From contig NZ_JBNWEO010000005.1 in assembly GCF_050496765.1 (NCBI RefSeq), forward strand, positions 98,757 through 162,756: 64,000 nucleotides of DNA, in the 5' to 3' direction. This DNA is from JAEVLT01 sp050496765 (GTDB lineage Bacteria; Bacillota; Bacilli; Bacillales; Cytobacillaceae). The position numbers and the translations under genes are program-made. This document shows, piece by piece, positions 1-8,440 of this stretch; the first letter of the stretch is position 1, and the number at the start of each line of letters is the position of its first letter. Under the pieces are notes generated by a model, which did not search any database, was not told the DNA's origin, and saw nothing but the letters and a program-made list of their open reading frames with translations.

Positions 1-2
1 TG

Positions 3-200
3 CCGTATACAATTAAGTTGAGCCGTAGGGCTTTGGCGATCATAAAGCAAAACATTACTTTTTCACTTGCTATTAAATTAATAGCCTTATTGTTCGTCAT
101 ACCTGGTTGGTTAACTTTGTGGATAGCAATATTTGCCGATATGGGAGCAACTTTGCTTGTAACTTTAAATAGCCTGCGGTTACTAAAAGTTAACGAATAA
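3..200 (+). pseudogene. C-terminal end of a CadA-like heavy-metal P-type ATPase, cut by the window edge
   Basis: The reading frame is already open at the window edge and ends at 200, so only about 65 residues are visible. They match the last two membrane helices of P1B ATPases: an IIKQN stretch, a long hydrophobic run, then IFADMGATLLVTLNSLRLL, which closely resembles the end of the complete CadA at 10841-13252. Whether the gene is intact upstream cannot be seen, so it may be a normal gene rather than a remnant. It would export Zn, Cd or Pb using ATP. A hairpin follows directly. Confidence 0.8.
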
Positions 201-211
201 AAATAGGGTTT

Positions 212-260
212 CATAAAGAGGCAACATCTTGTTTTGCATTGATTACTAAGCCTCTTTATG
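212..260 (+). terminator. Possible terminator after the CadA-like gene
   Basis: Eleven-base inverted repeat, CATAAAGAGGC (212-222) and GCCTCTTTATG (250-260), with a 27-base loop and no clear T run after it. It sits just after the stop codon at 200, so termination is plausible but the long loop makes it weak. Confidence 0.4.
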
Positions 261-586
261 AACTACCTGTGCATAAATGTAATAAATCAAATTTAATAAT
301 CTTTTTGTTGATGTCTATTTATGTGAATTTTATGATACTTTATGGTGCTACAAGAAGTCAAGACAGTTTTTTTGAAAAATTAAGGTGTATACAAGATTAA
401 ATTACTTAGATATTTCTATAATACAAGGGTCTTGATCTCCTCTTCCTGTATGGAAATTGAGGGGAATAGCGCCAATTAGATATTGTCCACAGGTGGAGGA
501 CATAGTATAAGCGAAGGCGTGGGAGAAATGGTTTCCTCCTACACCCAAGATCACCCCAAAGCGCTGAAATGTTGGTAAAATTTCAT

Positions 587-634
587 CCTCTTCATAAAAG
601 ATTGGTTCGTTAGAACGAATCTTTTATGAAGAGG
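587..634. repeat. Long hairpin inside IS3 copy A
   Basis: Perfect 17-base inverted repeat: CCTCTTCATAAAAGATT at 587-603 and its complement at 618-634. It lies downstream of orfB in the non-coding left part of the element, with no T run on either strand. The same hairpin occurs in copy B at 17439-17486. It could block outside transcription or stabilise the transposase mRNA end; nothing visible decides. Confidence 0.7.
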
Positions 635-712
635 GCAGCAAGCGAAGCGCGGTAGGATTTTTTAAGTTTAGATATAAATATAAGACAACTTTCTTGACGA
701 ACACCGCTACTG

Positions 713-1582
713 TTATTCACATGTGGATAACAGTACAACATCCCGGTTATACACAGCAGCTGGTGTATGGTTATCCAATGACTGGTGTGGTAAGTAGTGG
801 TTGTGTAGATGGATATAGCGTTCCACACCTTGCCTCGTTTCTCGCGGGCTAGTATAGTCGTTGATATAAATCTCATTGTACTTCAGGCTACGCCAGAACC
901 GTTCTATAACGATGTTGTCCTTTGCACGGCCTTTGCCATCCATGCTGATGCGGATTTCGTTCTCCTTTAGCAAATCTGTGTACTGTGGGCTGGTAAAGTG
1001 GCTCCCTTGATCACTGTTAATAATGGCGGGTTTGCGTTTGGCTAGCGCCCTTCTCATAGTCTCTAATACGAACCCGATTTCAAGGCTTTGATCCAATTGC
1101 CAATCCACAATGAAGCGAGAATACCAATCCATGATGGCGTAGAGGTACATCCAGCCTTGCTTCATCCGGATATACGTGATATCCACACTCCAAACCTGGT
1201 CGGGCTGAGTAATGTTTAGCCCTCGAAGTAGGTAGGGGTAGATCCGGTGCTGGAGATCCCGTTTGCTAAGGTTCGGACCGGGATAGATAGCCATAATACC
1301 CATCTCTCGCATGTACTTTCTTACTGTATTTTCGTGAATAAGATCCCCTTCTCGATTCATAATGGCAGCTATCTTTCGATAGCCCAGAAAAGAATGCTTT
1401 GTGTATAGCTCATCAATCCGGTGCTTGAGGCGAATTTCCTCCGGAGAGGGAGGGACCGGCTTATAGTAAAGACTGGTGCGGTTTAGATTAAGTAAATCCG
1501 CTTGTACGAGGATGGAGTGTTCGGAGCAATCCCATTCTATGAGATCAATACGCTCTTCACGAGTAAAGTTAGAGGCCAGATT
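713..1582 (-). CDS. IS3-family transposase, OrfB (catalytic half)
   Basis: Carries the rve integrase core: WSVDITYIR (first Asp), a second Asp in NSDQGSHFTS, and the Glu in IVIERFWRSLKYNEIY, giving the DDE triad, with the N-terminal HTH_21-like segment before it. The first ATG is at 1360, but the frame stays open to about 1582 and that part reads as normal OrfB N-terminus (LNRTSLYYKP, LGYRKIAAIM). No ATG lies between, so the protein of about 290 residues is probably made by slippage from orfA at the A9 run at 1581-1589. The orfB frame is +1 (equivalently -2) to orfA, not the usual -1. The function is cut-and-join chemistry on the IS ends. Confidence 0.9.
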   Translation of the reverse strand, partial: NLASNFTREERIDLIEWDCSEHSILVQADLLNLNRTSLYYKPVPPSPEEIRLKHRIDELYTKHSFLGYRKIAAIMNREGDLIHENTVRKYMREMGIMAIYPGPNLSKRDLQHRIYPYLLRGLNITQPDQVWSVDITYIRMKQGWMYLYAIMDWYSRFIVDWQLDQSLEIGFVLETMRRALAKRKPAIINSDQGSHFTSPQYTDLLKENEIRISMDGKGRAKDNIVIERFWRSLKYNEIYINDYTSPRETRQGVERYIHLHNHYLPHQSLDNHTPAAVYNRDVVLLSTCE

Positions 1583-1862
1583 TTTTTTTAAGCCACGACA
1601 ATTGGGTGGTTAACTTACCAACCTCGGCGTAGAGTTCATTGATTTGTTGTTCATATTCTTTTTTCATTTTGGTGATACCTTTACGATCATCAACAAACAG
1701 CTGTGAGAGGTTTTGTACCACCTCGGATTTCCACCGGTTGAGGACATTGGTATGGATCCCATGCTCAGAAGCGAGCTGTGAAACTGACTTTTCTTCCTTT
1801 AGGATTTCCAGTACAATTTGCGCTTTTTCTTCTGGGTTAAACTTTCTTCGAGTGGTTGACAT
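1569..1862 (-). CDS. IS3-family transposase, OrfA (DNA-binding half)
   Basis: 97 residues, the usual OrfA size. The N-terminal part (RRKFNPEEKAQIVLEIL, then SVSQLASEHGIHTNVLNRW) is the HTH_8/Tnp_1 helix-turn-helix that binds the IS ends. A leucine-zipper-like coiled coil follows, ending QLSWLKKKSGL. The KKK is encoded by nine consecutive A residues, the site where translation or transcription can slip into orfB. The start ATG is preceded by AAGGAG. The copy at 18421-18714 is identical in protein. Confidence 0.9.
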   Translation of the reverse strand: MSTTRRKFNPEEKAQIVLEILKEEKSVSQLASEHGIHTNVLNRWKSEVVQNLSQLFVDDRKGITKMKKEYEQQINELYAEVGKLTTQLSWLKKKSGL

Positions 1863-2447
1863 ACAACTAAGAAACTCCTTTTTTATTGTCTAGTTTATAT
1901 GTAGCATTATACTTATTGTATTGTTCTGCAAACATTTTTGACAGACCTAATCTGGCTCTACATGGACATGAACATGGTATACACCGTAATCTTTTAACAT
2001 GACTTTTTCAATTGAGGTCGTAATGTCATGAGCTTCATTGATTGTTAAGGTAGAATTTACAAGGATTACAACGTCTAACACTTCATTATTTCCGTAGTTT
2101 CTCCCTTTGATTTCCTTTATCCCCTTTACTCCATTTATTTTTATCATTGCATCCCGGTATTGTTTGATTTTATTTTCATCAAAACCATCGGAAAGTTCAT
2201 GGGATGCCTGCTTAAAAATCTCCCAAGCTGTTTTGCATATTAATAATCCCACAATAATAGCGGTTAGCGGGTCTAACCACGGCATATTTAACTGAGAACC
2301 AAAAATGCCTGCGGCGGTTCCAATACTTACCCATGCATCGGAAATGTTATCTTTTGCAGATGCCATCACAGCTTTACTGTTTATTTTTATAGCCAATTTT
2401 TTATTGTATCGATAAACAAAATACATCGCAATTGCTGCAAAAATGCC

Positions 2448-4109
2448 GTATGTGTCAAGTTTTTCTCGGTAGTGCTCTGGACACGTGGTTTCTGGCACTC
2501 ACTTTTTGTACGCTGACTTCCCTACCGCGCTACCGCTTGGTGGCCTGCACATTTTCATAACGTTCTCACGAACCTTATGAAAACATGCAGGTTATAAACT
2601 CATACTCTTAACTAATTGCCCCATAGCGGTCGAATGGGGGGCATGTAAGCTGATTCTCCCGTTTTTGGCTCCTATAGATGGCCGGGTAGCCTGGTGAAGA
2701 ATCTGGGACATTCTCACCGCTTTCTTCACTTCACGCTGCTTTCTAGCGCTTTTATGCTGGTGCTTAAGGTATACCTCTCTCAAGGTTTGATTAAGAATAC
2801 CTTGTTTAATTTTAACCATTGCCTCAGCCCCCTCATAGCTCCAATGCATCCCTCTCTTTTTCATCCGAAAAGAGACGTGGCGCTGATTCGACTCCATCGC
2901 TCCTAGGTTTCTCGCATTCTCTGGCAGATTCTTAACCTTATTTCTCCAATCAAAAATTCGATCCCAATTTCCACCAATATACCAACGGAATGCTTTTAAT
3001 TTCTCAAGTTGTTTTGAATCCTCAAGCGTGCTTTCGTATGTGTCTAAACACACTGTAAATGCATCCATATCATGATCGTCAATGGCTTTTTTCACCTTGT
3101 CTTTCCAGTCGCTTTTTACCCCGAATGTCCGATTTAGTGATTGCGAAATATGGTAAGAGTCCAGTTGATTCCACACCTTATAACGAGATTGTGAAAAGGC
3201 TCCTTGGAATTTGTCAGCTGTATAGCCCAGACCTCCGTCACTATTGGTCACTACTTGAGTATTCTCCAAGCTATAGCGGTGAGCCGTAGTGGCCTGTACT
3301 TGGCTCCAAAACACATCTGTGCGCTGAGTGGTCATGATAACCTTTGGCTCTCTCAAAGATACACGTTTTCCATTGATATCCCAGCCCTCATATGTAATGG
3401 CGTGATGAACCTCTATATTCTTTCTACGCTTTGTACTTCGGACAAATACCCCATCCGCCTCAGCCATTAAAAAATCCACTTTCTTTGCCTCTGGTAAGCT
3501 GGCCGCTTCCTCCAAATCCAATACTAATTCTTCATCCGCCTTCGCTTGTGCTCCTCCCACAGACTTAACCATCTTTCCCACTGTTTGATGGCTGATTGTC
3601 ACAGCGGTCCATTCTTTTAGGGTTCGAGCCACTTCCCTATAGGCGTTTTGACTGGCTAATTCAGCTACCTTAACCTCAACCAGAGGACTATAACGCTGAT
3701 GTTTTCGCAAACCCAATAATTCATCAAAAGGATAGACTGGATGACCTTCATTATCATGCATTAACGTATGATTAAATCGGATCGTTCCAAAAGTGAACTG
3801 AACAGTCTTTGGATCATTTCGTTCGACTTTCCAATCCGCTTTCTGTTTTTCCTTCACAATTGCCTGGTTCATATGATTAAATACTTCCCCTAGGAGTTGA
3901 GAAAAAACCTCATACATCAAAAGCTGAAGACGTTCTTCAAGGATTATTAGATTTTCACTTTCCTTTATTAATTTGTATATTTTTGTTATAATTTTTTCCA
4001 TGAGAAGGCCTCTTTCTAAATGTATTTCGCCTTGGTCAGCGTACATTTATGATAGAGTGCCTTCTCTTTTTTTACCAGCAATTGGTCCCGAGAAATATTT
4101 TACACATAG
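2448..4109 (-). mobile_element. ISLre2-family insertion sequence within the CDF gene
   Basis: Flanked by a 9-bp duplication, AAAAATGCC at 2439-2447 and 4110-4118, typical of this family. The terminal inverted repeats are GTATGTGTCAAGTTTTTCTC at the left and, reading inward from the right, CTATGTGTAAAATATTTCTC, which agree at most positions. The length is 1662 bp with one transposase gene. Removing the element and one duplication restores the CDF frame exactly, which fixes the ends. Confidence 0.93.
2592..4001 (-). CDS. ISLre2-family transposase (UPF0236)
   Basis: About 469 residues. The start chosen is the ATG at 4001 (MEKIITKIYKLIKE), with GAGG seven bases before it; the frame stays open 45 bases further to an ATG at 4046. 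The sequence matches the UPF0236/ISLre2 family: an N-terminal helical region, the zinc-ribbon-like RYSPLVEVKVAELAS part, then HQTVGKMV, LMAEADGVFVRS, NSDGGLGY and the C-terminal ESNQRHVSFRMKKRGMHWS motif. It appears full length and undamaged, so the element may still be mobile. It lies antisense to nothing else and inside the interrupted CDF gene. Confidence 0.9.
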   Translation of the reverse strand: MEKIITKIYKLIKESENLIILEERLQLLMYEVFSQLLGEVFNHMNQAIVKEKQKADWKVERNDPKTVQFTFGTIRFNHTLMHDNEGHPVYPFDELLGLRKHQRYSPLVEVKVAELASQNAYREVARTLKEWTAVTISHQTVGKMVKSVGGAQAKADEELVLDLEEAASLPEAKKVDFLMAEADGVFVRSTKRRKNIEVHHAITYEGWDINGKRVSLREPKVIMTTQRTDVFWSQVQATTAHRYSLENTQVVTNSDGGLGYTADKFQGAFSQSRYKVWNQLDSYHISQSLNRTFGVKSDWKDKVKKAIDDHDMDAFTVCLDTYESTLEDSKQLEKLKAFRWYIGGNWDRIFDWRNKVKNLPENARNLGAMESNQRHVSFRMKKRGMHWSYEGAEAMVKIKQGILNQTLREVYLKHQHKSARKQREVKKAVRMSQILHQATRPSIGAKNGRISLHAPHSTAMGQLVKSMSL

Positions 4110-4462
4110 AAAAATGCCAACATAGGCAGCAACGATGTCTGGTGATTCTTTTCCACCTTGAAATATCGATACAACGGCGTCAATCAAGACTTGCAAACCA
4201 ACAGCTAACATAATAAAAGAGGCAACCATTGATGCGATTGTTTCGCTCTTCCAATGGCCATAGCCATGGTCATGATCAGGTGGCCTTTGTGAAAGTTTCA
4301 GTCCGATGAGTACCGCAAAAGAGGCGATGATATCGGTTGTATTGTTTAAACCATCTGCTTTTAAAGCTGTAGAATAACTAATATAACCAATCACTAATTT
4401 TATTATTGAAAGAGCCACGTAAGCAGTAATACTAATGATTGCCCCACGTTCACCTAATTTAA

Positions 4463-5107
4463 TTTACAAATGCGTGGTCCAACTCCACCGTCTTTAGACG
4501 GTATACGCTTTTAGCCTTCCCATTCCATGTCCATACTTGAAAATGAGGTGAGAGTATGGATGGATATAAAAAAAGTAGTCATGATGTTTACAACATCAAG
4601 TATCATGTCATATGGGTAACAAAATATCGATATAAAATCTTATATGGACCCATTGCAATAAGAACGAGGGAACTAATAAGGCAAGGGTGTGAAGCAAGAG
4701 GCATTACGATCTTGCAGGGAAGCGTAGGGAAAGACCATATTCATTTATTATTGTCATGTCCTCCAAGTCTTGCACCTAGTAAAATTCTGCAGTACTTAAA
4801 AGGACGATCATCAAGACTTTTGCAGGACGAATTTGCAGAATTGAAAAAAAGATATTGGGGGCAACATTTGTGGGCGAGAGGCTATTTCTGTGCCACAGTT
4901 GGAACAGTGACGGAAGAAATAATAAGAAACTATATAGCAAACCAATTCAATGAAGAAAAGAACGAAATATTCAAGATTGAAGAATGAGTTTAGTCTAATT
5001 TAGTATGCTTAAGCCTAGGCTCTTTAAGTGGACTTCAGTCTATATTAGCGACTTTAGTCGCCGGCATTTATGTCAAAATCCACCTGCTTTAGCAGGTGGT
5101 TGTTTAA
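4463..5107 (+). mobile_element. IS200/IS605-family insertion sequence within the CDF gene
   Basis: A single-TnpA element of about 645 bp without flanking target duplication, as expected for HUH single-strand transposition. Ends were set by rebuilding the CDF codons (GAT CTT AAA TTA GGT), so they may shift by up to five bases because TTTAA occurs at both junctions; TTTAA may be the target and cleavage sequence. Subterminal hairpins all have TTTA loops: CCGTC/GACGG at 4488-4501 on the left, GCGAC/GTCGC at 5048-5061 and CCACCTGC/GCAGGTGG at 5080-5099 on the right. There is no tnpB. Confidence 0.88.
4556..4987 (+). CDS. tnpA: IS200/IS605-family transposase TnpA (Y1_Tnp)
   Basis: 143 residues, the usual TnpA length. 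YNIKYHVIWVTKYRYK is the typical N-terminus, GKDHIHLLLSCPP holds the HUH metal-binding motif, and the Tyr in EEIIRNYIANQ is the likely catalytic nucleophile. GAGGTGAGAGT precedes the ATG. It cuts and joins single-stranded IS ends recognised through the flanking hairpins. The gene looks complete, so the element may be active. It is the only plus-strand gene in the CDF wreck. Confidence 0.93.
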   Translation: MDGYKKSSHDVYNIKYHVIWVTKYRYKILYGPIAIRTRELIRQGCEARGITILQGSVGKDHIHLLLSCPPSLAPSKILQYLKGRSSRLLQDEFAELKKRYWGQHLWARGYFCATVGTVTEEIIRNYIANQFNEEKNEIFKIEE

Positions 5108-5132
5108 GATCCATATATTTTTGCGCTTCCAT

Positions 5133-5565
5133 CCTTTTCACCCCCGAATTTCTTGGTACTTAAATAGAATAGCAGCCAATATACGGGTGGGTCTATGGCA
5201 ACCTTTTTGCAGTATTCTATATTAAGAAGCTAAATAAAAAATAGTTTCCTGAGGGAAAATACACACCCATTAAGTAGAAAATCTTTAACATAAAAAGAAA
5301 GTAATTTCAACTAAAAAACTAACATAATGCGAATTTAAATTTTACAATAATGTGTCTAAAATTCGAACGTTTTGTGAACTGGAAGAAAAATTGTTTTGGA
5401 AGGCTTTTCAGTAGGTTGCATTCAAAATAGAATGAAAGCAATGCCTTACTAAATTATTGTGTAAACGTCTTTAGAAAAGGTTGTGGTAAAAACTTTATAA
5501 GCGAAAAGTTATTGTTAGGCAAGCGATATAACCTTTTATATCGAAAAGGGAAAGGAGTGTAAAAA
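5133..5565 (+). promoter_or_regulatory. Leader and promoter region of qoxABCD, with a hairpin at the start
   Basis: About 430 bases without a gene between the start of the broken CDF gene and qoxA. The only clear structure is a perfect hairpin at 5524-5543, CGATATAA-CCTT-TTATATCG, ending 12 bases before the AAAGGAG ribosome site of qoxA. It could act as a regulator site or fold in the mRNA and limit translation. I could not settle on a -35/-10 pair. A lone TTGTGAAC at about 5372 resembles half of a Rex site, which is too little to claim. Confidence 0.45.
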
Positions 5566-6459
5566 ATGAAGTTGATTTCTTGGAAAAAACTCTCAGTTAT
5601 AAGTTTACTAGTAGTATTAATCGGCGTTTTATCAGGATGCAGCGAAAGTTATGTCGTCTTAAATCCAAAAGGACCTGTTGGCGATACTCAGCTAAATTTG
5701 ATTGTTCTCTCAACAATTATTTTAGGGGTTTTTATTGTCCCGGTACTGTTGTTCTTCTTTTATGTTATTTTTCGCTATCGTGACAAAAAAGGTAACAAAG
5801 CTGCATACAAACCAGAGTGGGATGACAATAAGTGGTTAGAAATAGTCTGGTGGGGGATTCCCATTCTCGTCATCGTAGTTCTTAGTGCGTATGCAGTTAG
5901 AGATACGTTTGCCCTCGCTAAATCACCGTCACCAGAAAAAAAACCGATGACCATTCAAGTTACTTCACTCGATTGGAAATGGTTGTTTTTGTACCCGGAA
6001 GAAGGGATTGCTACGGTTAACTATATCGAGATACCGACGGATCGGCCGATCCAATTTGAATTAACTGCGGATGCTCCAATTAATTCGTTTTGGATTCCGC
6101 AATTAGGTGGTCAAAAATACACTTTGCCAGGCAAAAAGTTGCAGCTTTGGTTAGAAGCAGATAAGGCGGGCACCTATTACGGGACGGCTAATAACTTTAG
6201 TGGTGAAGGCTTTACCGATATGAAATTTACCGTAGTTGCCAAAGCAGACAAGGAGTTCAATAAATGGGTAAAAGAAGTGAAAGCTGGATCCAAAGCATTA
6301 ACAATGGATGGTTATGCAAAATTGAGTAAACCAGGTATTGAAGAAAGACAAGAATTTGCGGCCTATCCAAAAGATTTGTTTACCATAATTATGAACAAAA
6401 ATGGCGGTCGCTATTATCAAAGCAATCAAAGAGAATCAGAAAAGATGAGTAATCCATAG
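5566..6459 (+). CDS. qoxA: Quinol oxidase (cytochrome aa3-600 type) subunit II, lipoprotein
   Basis: 297 residues. A lipoprotein signal ends at LSGC (Cys25). Two membrane helices follow (about 43-65 and 84-105), then a cupredoxin-fold outer domain. That domain has the core DWKWLFLYPEEGIATVNY and NSFWIPQLGGQKYTLPG but lacks the Cys-x3-Cys and His ligands of a CuA centre, so the enzyme takes electrons from menaquinol rather than cytochrome c. The start ATG has AAAGGAG upstream. It heads qoxABCD, with 19 bases to qoxB. The tail after about residue 230 is the longer QoxA C-terminus. Confidence 0.95.
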   Translation: MKLISWKKLSVISLLVVLIGVLSGCSESYVVLNPKGPVGDTQLNLIVLSTIILGVFIVPVLLFFFYVIFRYRDKKGNKAAYKPEWDDNKWLEIVWWGIPILVIVVLSAYAVRDTFALAKSPSPEKKPMTIQVTSLDWKWLFLYPEEGIATVNYIEIPTDRPIQFELTADAPINSFWIPQLGGQKYTLPGKKLQLWLEADKAGTYYGTANNFSGEGFTDMKFTVVAKADKEFNKWVKEVKAGSKALTMDGYAKLSKPGIEERQEFAAYPKDLFTIIMNKNGGRYYQSNQRESEKMSNP

Positions 6460-6478
6460 TTTTGGGGGAGGAGAAAAA

Positions 6479-8440
6479 ATGTTGGAAAAGATTCAAGCAT
6501 TTGCATCGGATTTTTTTGTGACTGGAAATCCGATGATATATGGTGCTGATGTATCAATTGCTTTAACGCTGATCGCGATTGTTTTTTTGCTTACTTATTT
6601 TAAAAAATGGGGTTGGCTATGGAGAGAGTGGCTAACGACTGTTGATCACAAGAAAATAGGGATCATGTATTTTATTGCCTCTTTATTAATGTTATTTCGT
6701 GGGGGAATTGATGCACTGTTAATGCGAACTCAGCTGGCAGCTCCGAATATGAAGCTTTTAAATTCTGAGCATTACAATCAAATTTTTACTACCCATGGTA
6801 CGATTATGATTCTTTTTATGGCGATGCCTTTGATGTTCGCCTTGTTTAATATGGTTGTTCCACTTCAAATCGGTGCAAGGGACGTAGCCTATCCATTTTT
6901 AAATGCGGTTAGTTTTTGGCTGTTCTTTTTTGGCGCGATGCTGTTCAACTTATCGTTTGTGATCGGTGGTTCTCCTGATGCCGGTTGGCTTAGTTATACT
7001 CCGTTATCAGAGAATCAATACAGCCCGGGTCCGGGACAAAACTTCTACATCTGGGGAATTCAAATTTCCGGTATTGGAAGTTTAGCAACGGGAATTAACT
7101 TTTTGGTCACCATTTTAAAAATGCGCGCGCCTGGAATGAAATTGATGAAAATGCCGATGTTTAGCTGGTCTGTTCTTTCGAGTTGCATTATTATCATTTT
7201 TGCCTTTCCGATTTTAACGGTCACGCTTGCTTTATTGTTTGTGGATCGCTATTTTGGTGCTCATTTCTTTACGATTGATGGGGGTGGAAATCCCATGTAT
7301 TATATCAACCTAATTTGGATGTGGGGCCACCCTGAAGTGTATATTGTCATTCTTCCAGCATTTGGAGTCTTTTCTGAGGTTGTAAGTACGTTTGCCAAAA
7401 AGAAAATTTTTGGCTATAAATCAATGGTGTTTGCCTTGCTAAGCATTAGTATTCTTTCATTTTTAACATGGGTTCATCATTTCTTTACGATGGCTTCTTC
7501 GACAGTGGATGCATTTTTTGCCGTAACCACAATGGCTGTTGCGATTCCAACAGGAGTGAAGGTTTTTAACTGGATATTTACAATGTACAAAGGCCGTGTG
7601 GAATTTAAAACACCAATGCTTTGGACGTTTGCATTCATTCCAACTTTTCTGGTTGGTGGGGCGACAGGGGTAATGCTAGCGGTTGCACCTGCAGACTTTC
7701 AATACCACAATAGCTATTTTCTAATTGCTCATTTTCACCAAGTATTAATCGGAGGAGTCGTATTTGGTTTCTTTTCGGGTGTTTATTATTGGTGGCCGAA
7801 AATCTTTGGTTTTAAATTAAGTGAGAAAATTGGAAAATGGGCTTTCTGGTTCTGGGTTATCGGTTTTTATGGTACCTTTATGCCGCAATATGCATTGGGG
7901 TTCATGGGGATGCCGCGCCGTGTTTACACATATAGCTGGGATATGGGCTGGGCTCCGTTAAATCTCATTTCAACAATTGGGTCTTTCCTTATGGGAGTTG
8001 GTTTCTTATTCCAAGTGTATCAAATTCTCCATGGTATAAAGTATGGGAAAAAGGATACTACGGGAGATCCTTGGAATGGACGTACATTAGAATGGTCGAT
8101 TCCTTCACCTGCACCAGCTTATAATTTTGCTGTCATTCCTCAAGTAGAGGAACAAGATGATTGGTGGTATAAGAAGCAAAATGGAATTAAGACCTATAAA
8201 AAAGAGGAGAAATATAAACCTATTCATATGCCAAAGGATTCTGGCATTCCGTTTATTATGGGTGCCTTCTGGTTTATTGCCGGATTTGGTTTCGTATTTG
8301 AGTGGAATTGGCTGGCGATTCCAGGATTGATGGGTGTAGTTGTTTCCTTACTTGTGCGTTATTTTCAAAATGATACAGATTACTATATTTCTGCTGAAGA
8401 AGTAGAAAAAACAGAAGCCATCGCGGGGGGTGCCCATTAA
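6479..8440 (+). CDS. qoxB: Quinol oxidase subunit I (haem-copper catalytic subunit)
   Basis: 653 residues and many membrane helices. Haem-copper ligands are visible: His106 in TTHGTIMIL and His420 region AHFHQVL (low-spin and high-spin haem), His284-x3-Tyr288 in WGHPEVY (the CuB cross-linked pair) and His333-His334 in WVHHFF (CuB). This subunit reduces O2 to water and pumps protons. GGGGGAGG precedes the ATG. The stop overlaps the start of qoxC (TAATGG), pointing to coupled translation. Length and motifs are normal for QoxB. Confidence 0.97.
   Translation: MLEKIQAFASDFFVTGNPMIYGADVSIALTLIAIVFLLTYFKKWGWLWREWLTTVDHKKIGIMYFIASLLMLFRGGIDALLMRTQLAAPNMKLLNSEHYNQIFTTHGTIMILFMAMPLMFALFNMVVPLQIGARDVAYPFLNAVSFWLFFFGAMLFNLSFVIGGSPDAGWLSYTPLSENQYSPGPGQNFYIWGIQISGIGSLATGINFLVTILKMRAPGMKLMKMPMFSWSVLSSCIIIIFAFPILTVTLALLFVDRYFGAHFFTIDGGGNPMYYINLIWMWGHPEVYIVILPAFGVFSEVVSTFAKKKIFGYKSMVFALLSISILSFLTWVHHFFTMASSTVDAFFAVTTMAVAIPTGVKVFNWIFTMYKGRVEFKTPMLWTFAFIPTFLVGGATGVMLAVAPADFQYHNSYFLIAHFHQVLIGGVVFGFFSGVYYWWPKIFGFKLSEKIGKWAFWFWVIGFYGTFMPQYALGFMGMPRRVYTYSWDMGWAPLNLISTIGSFLMGVGFLFQVYQILHGIKYGKKDTTGDPWNGRTLEWSIPSPAPAYNFAVIPQVEEQDDWWYKKQNGIKTYKKEEKYKPIHMPKDSGIPFIMGAFWFIAGFGFVFEWNWLAIPGLMGVVVSLLVRYFQNDTDYYISAEEVEKTEAIAGGAH

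Larger units (their letters stand above)
341..1911 (-). mobile_element. IS3-family insertion sequence, copy A
   Basis: The ends were set by comparing this copy with the one at 17194-18763. The left end is TATGGTGCTAC and the right end, read inward, is TATAATGCTAC, matching at 9 of 11 bases. A 3-bp target duplication, CTT, lies at 338-340 and 1912-1914, as the IS3 family makes. The element is 1571 bp and holds orfA and orfB on the minus strand. It differs from copy B at only three places that I could find, all in the non-coding left part: one extra A near 396 and substitutions near 432 and 480. About 370 bp between the left end and orfB carry no gene, long for this family. Confidence 0.93.
1947..5132 (-). 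pseudogene. Cation diffusion facilitator (FieF-like) gene split by two insertion sequences
   Basis: Three pieces on the minus strand rebuild one CDF exporter. Piece 1 (5132-5108) starts at ATG with GGGGGTG upstream and gives MEAQKYMDL. Piece 2 (4462-4110) continues KLGERGAIISITAYV through helices 1-4, with ALKADGLNNTTD (metal-site Asp) and a His-rich loop HDHGYGHW. Piece 3 (2447-1947) gives GIFAAIAMYF, the second Asp/His helix (SAKDNISDAW) and the C-terminal cytoplasmic domain ending HVHVHVEPD. Joining the pieces at the IS insertion points keeps one frame of about 290 residues, so the gene was intact before the insertions. It would have exported Zn or Fe by proton antiport. Now it is surely inactive. 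Confidence 0.92.

Noticed and set aside
5340..5400. Rex operator before qoxA
   Set aside because: Only one half-site (TTGTGAAC) is seen; the matching half is missing.
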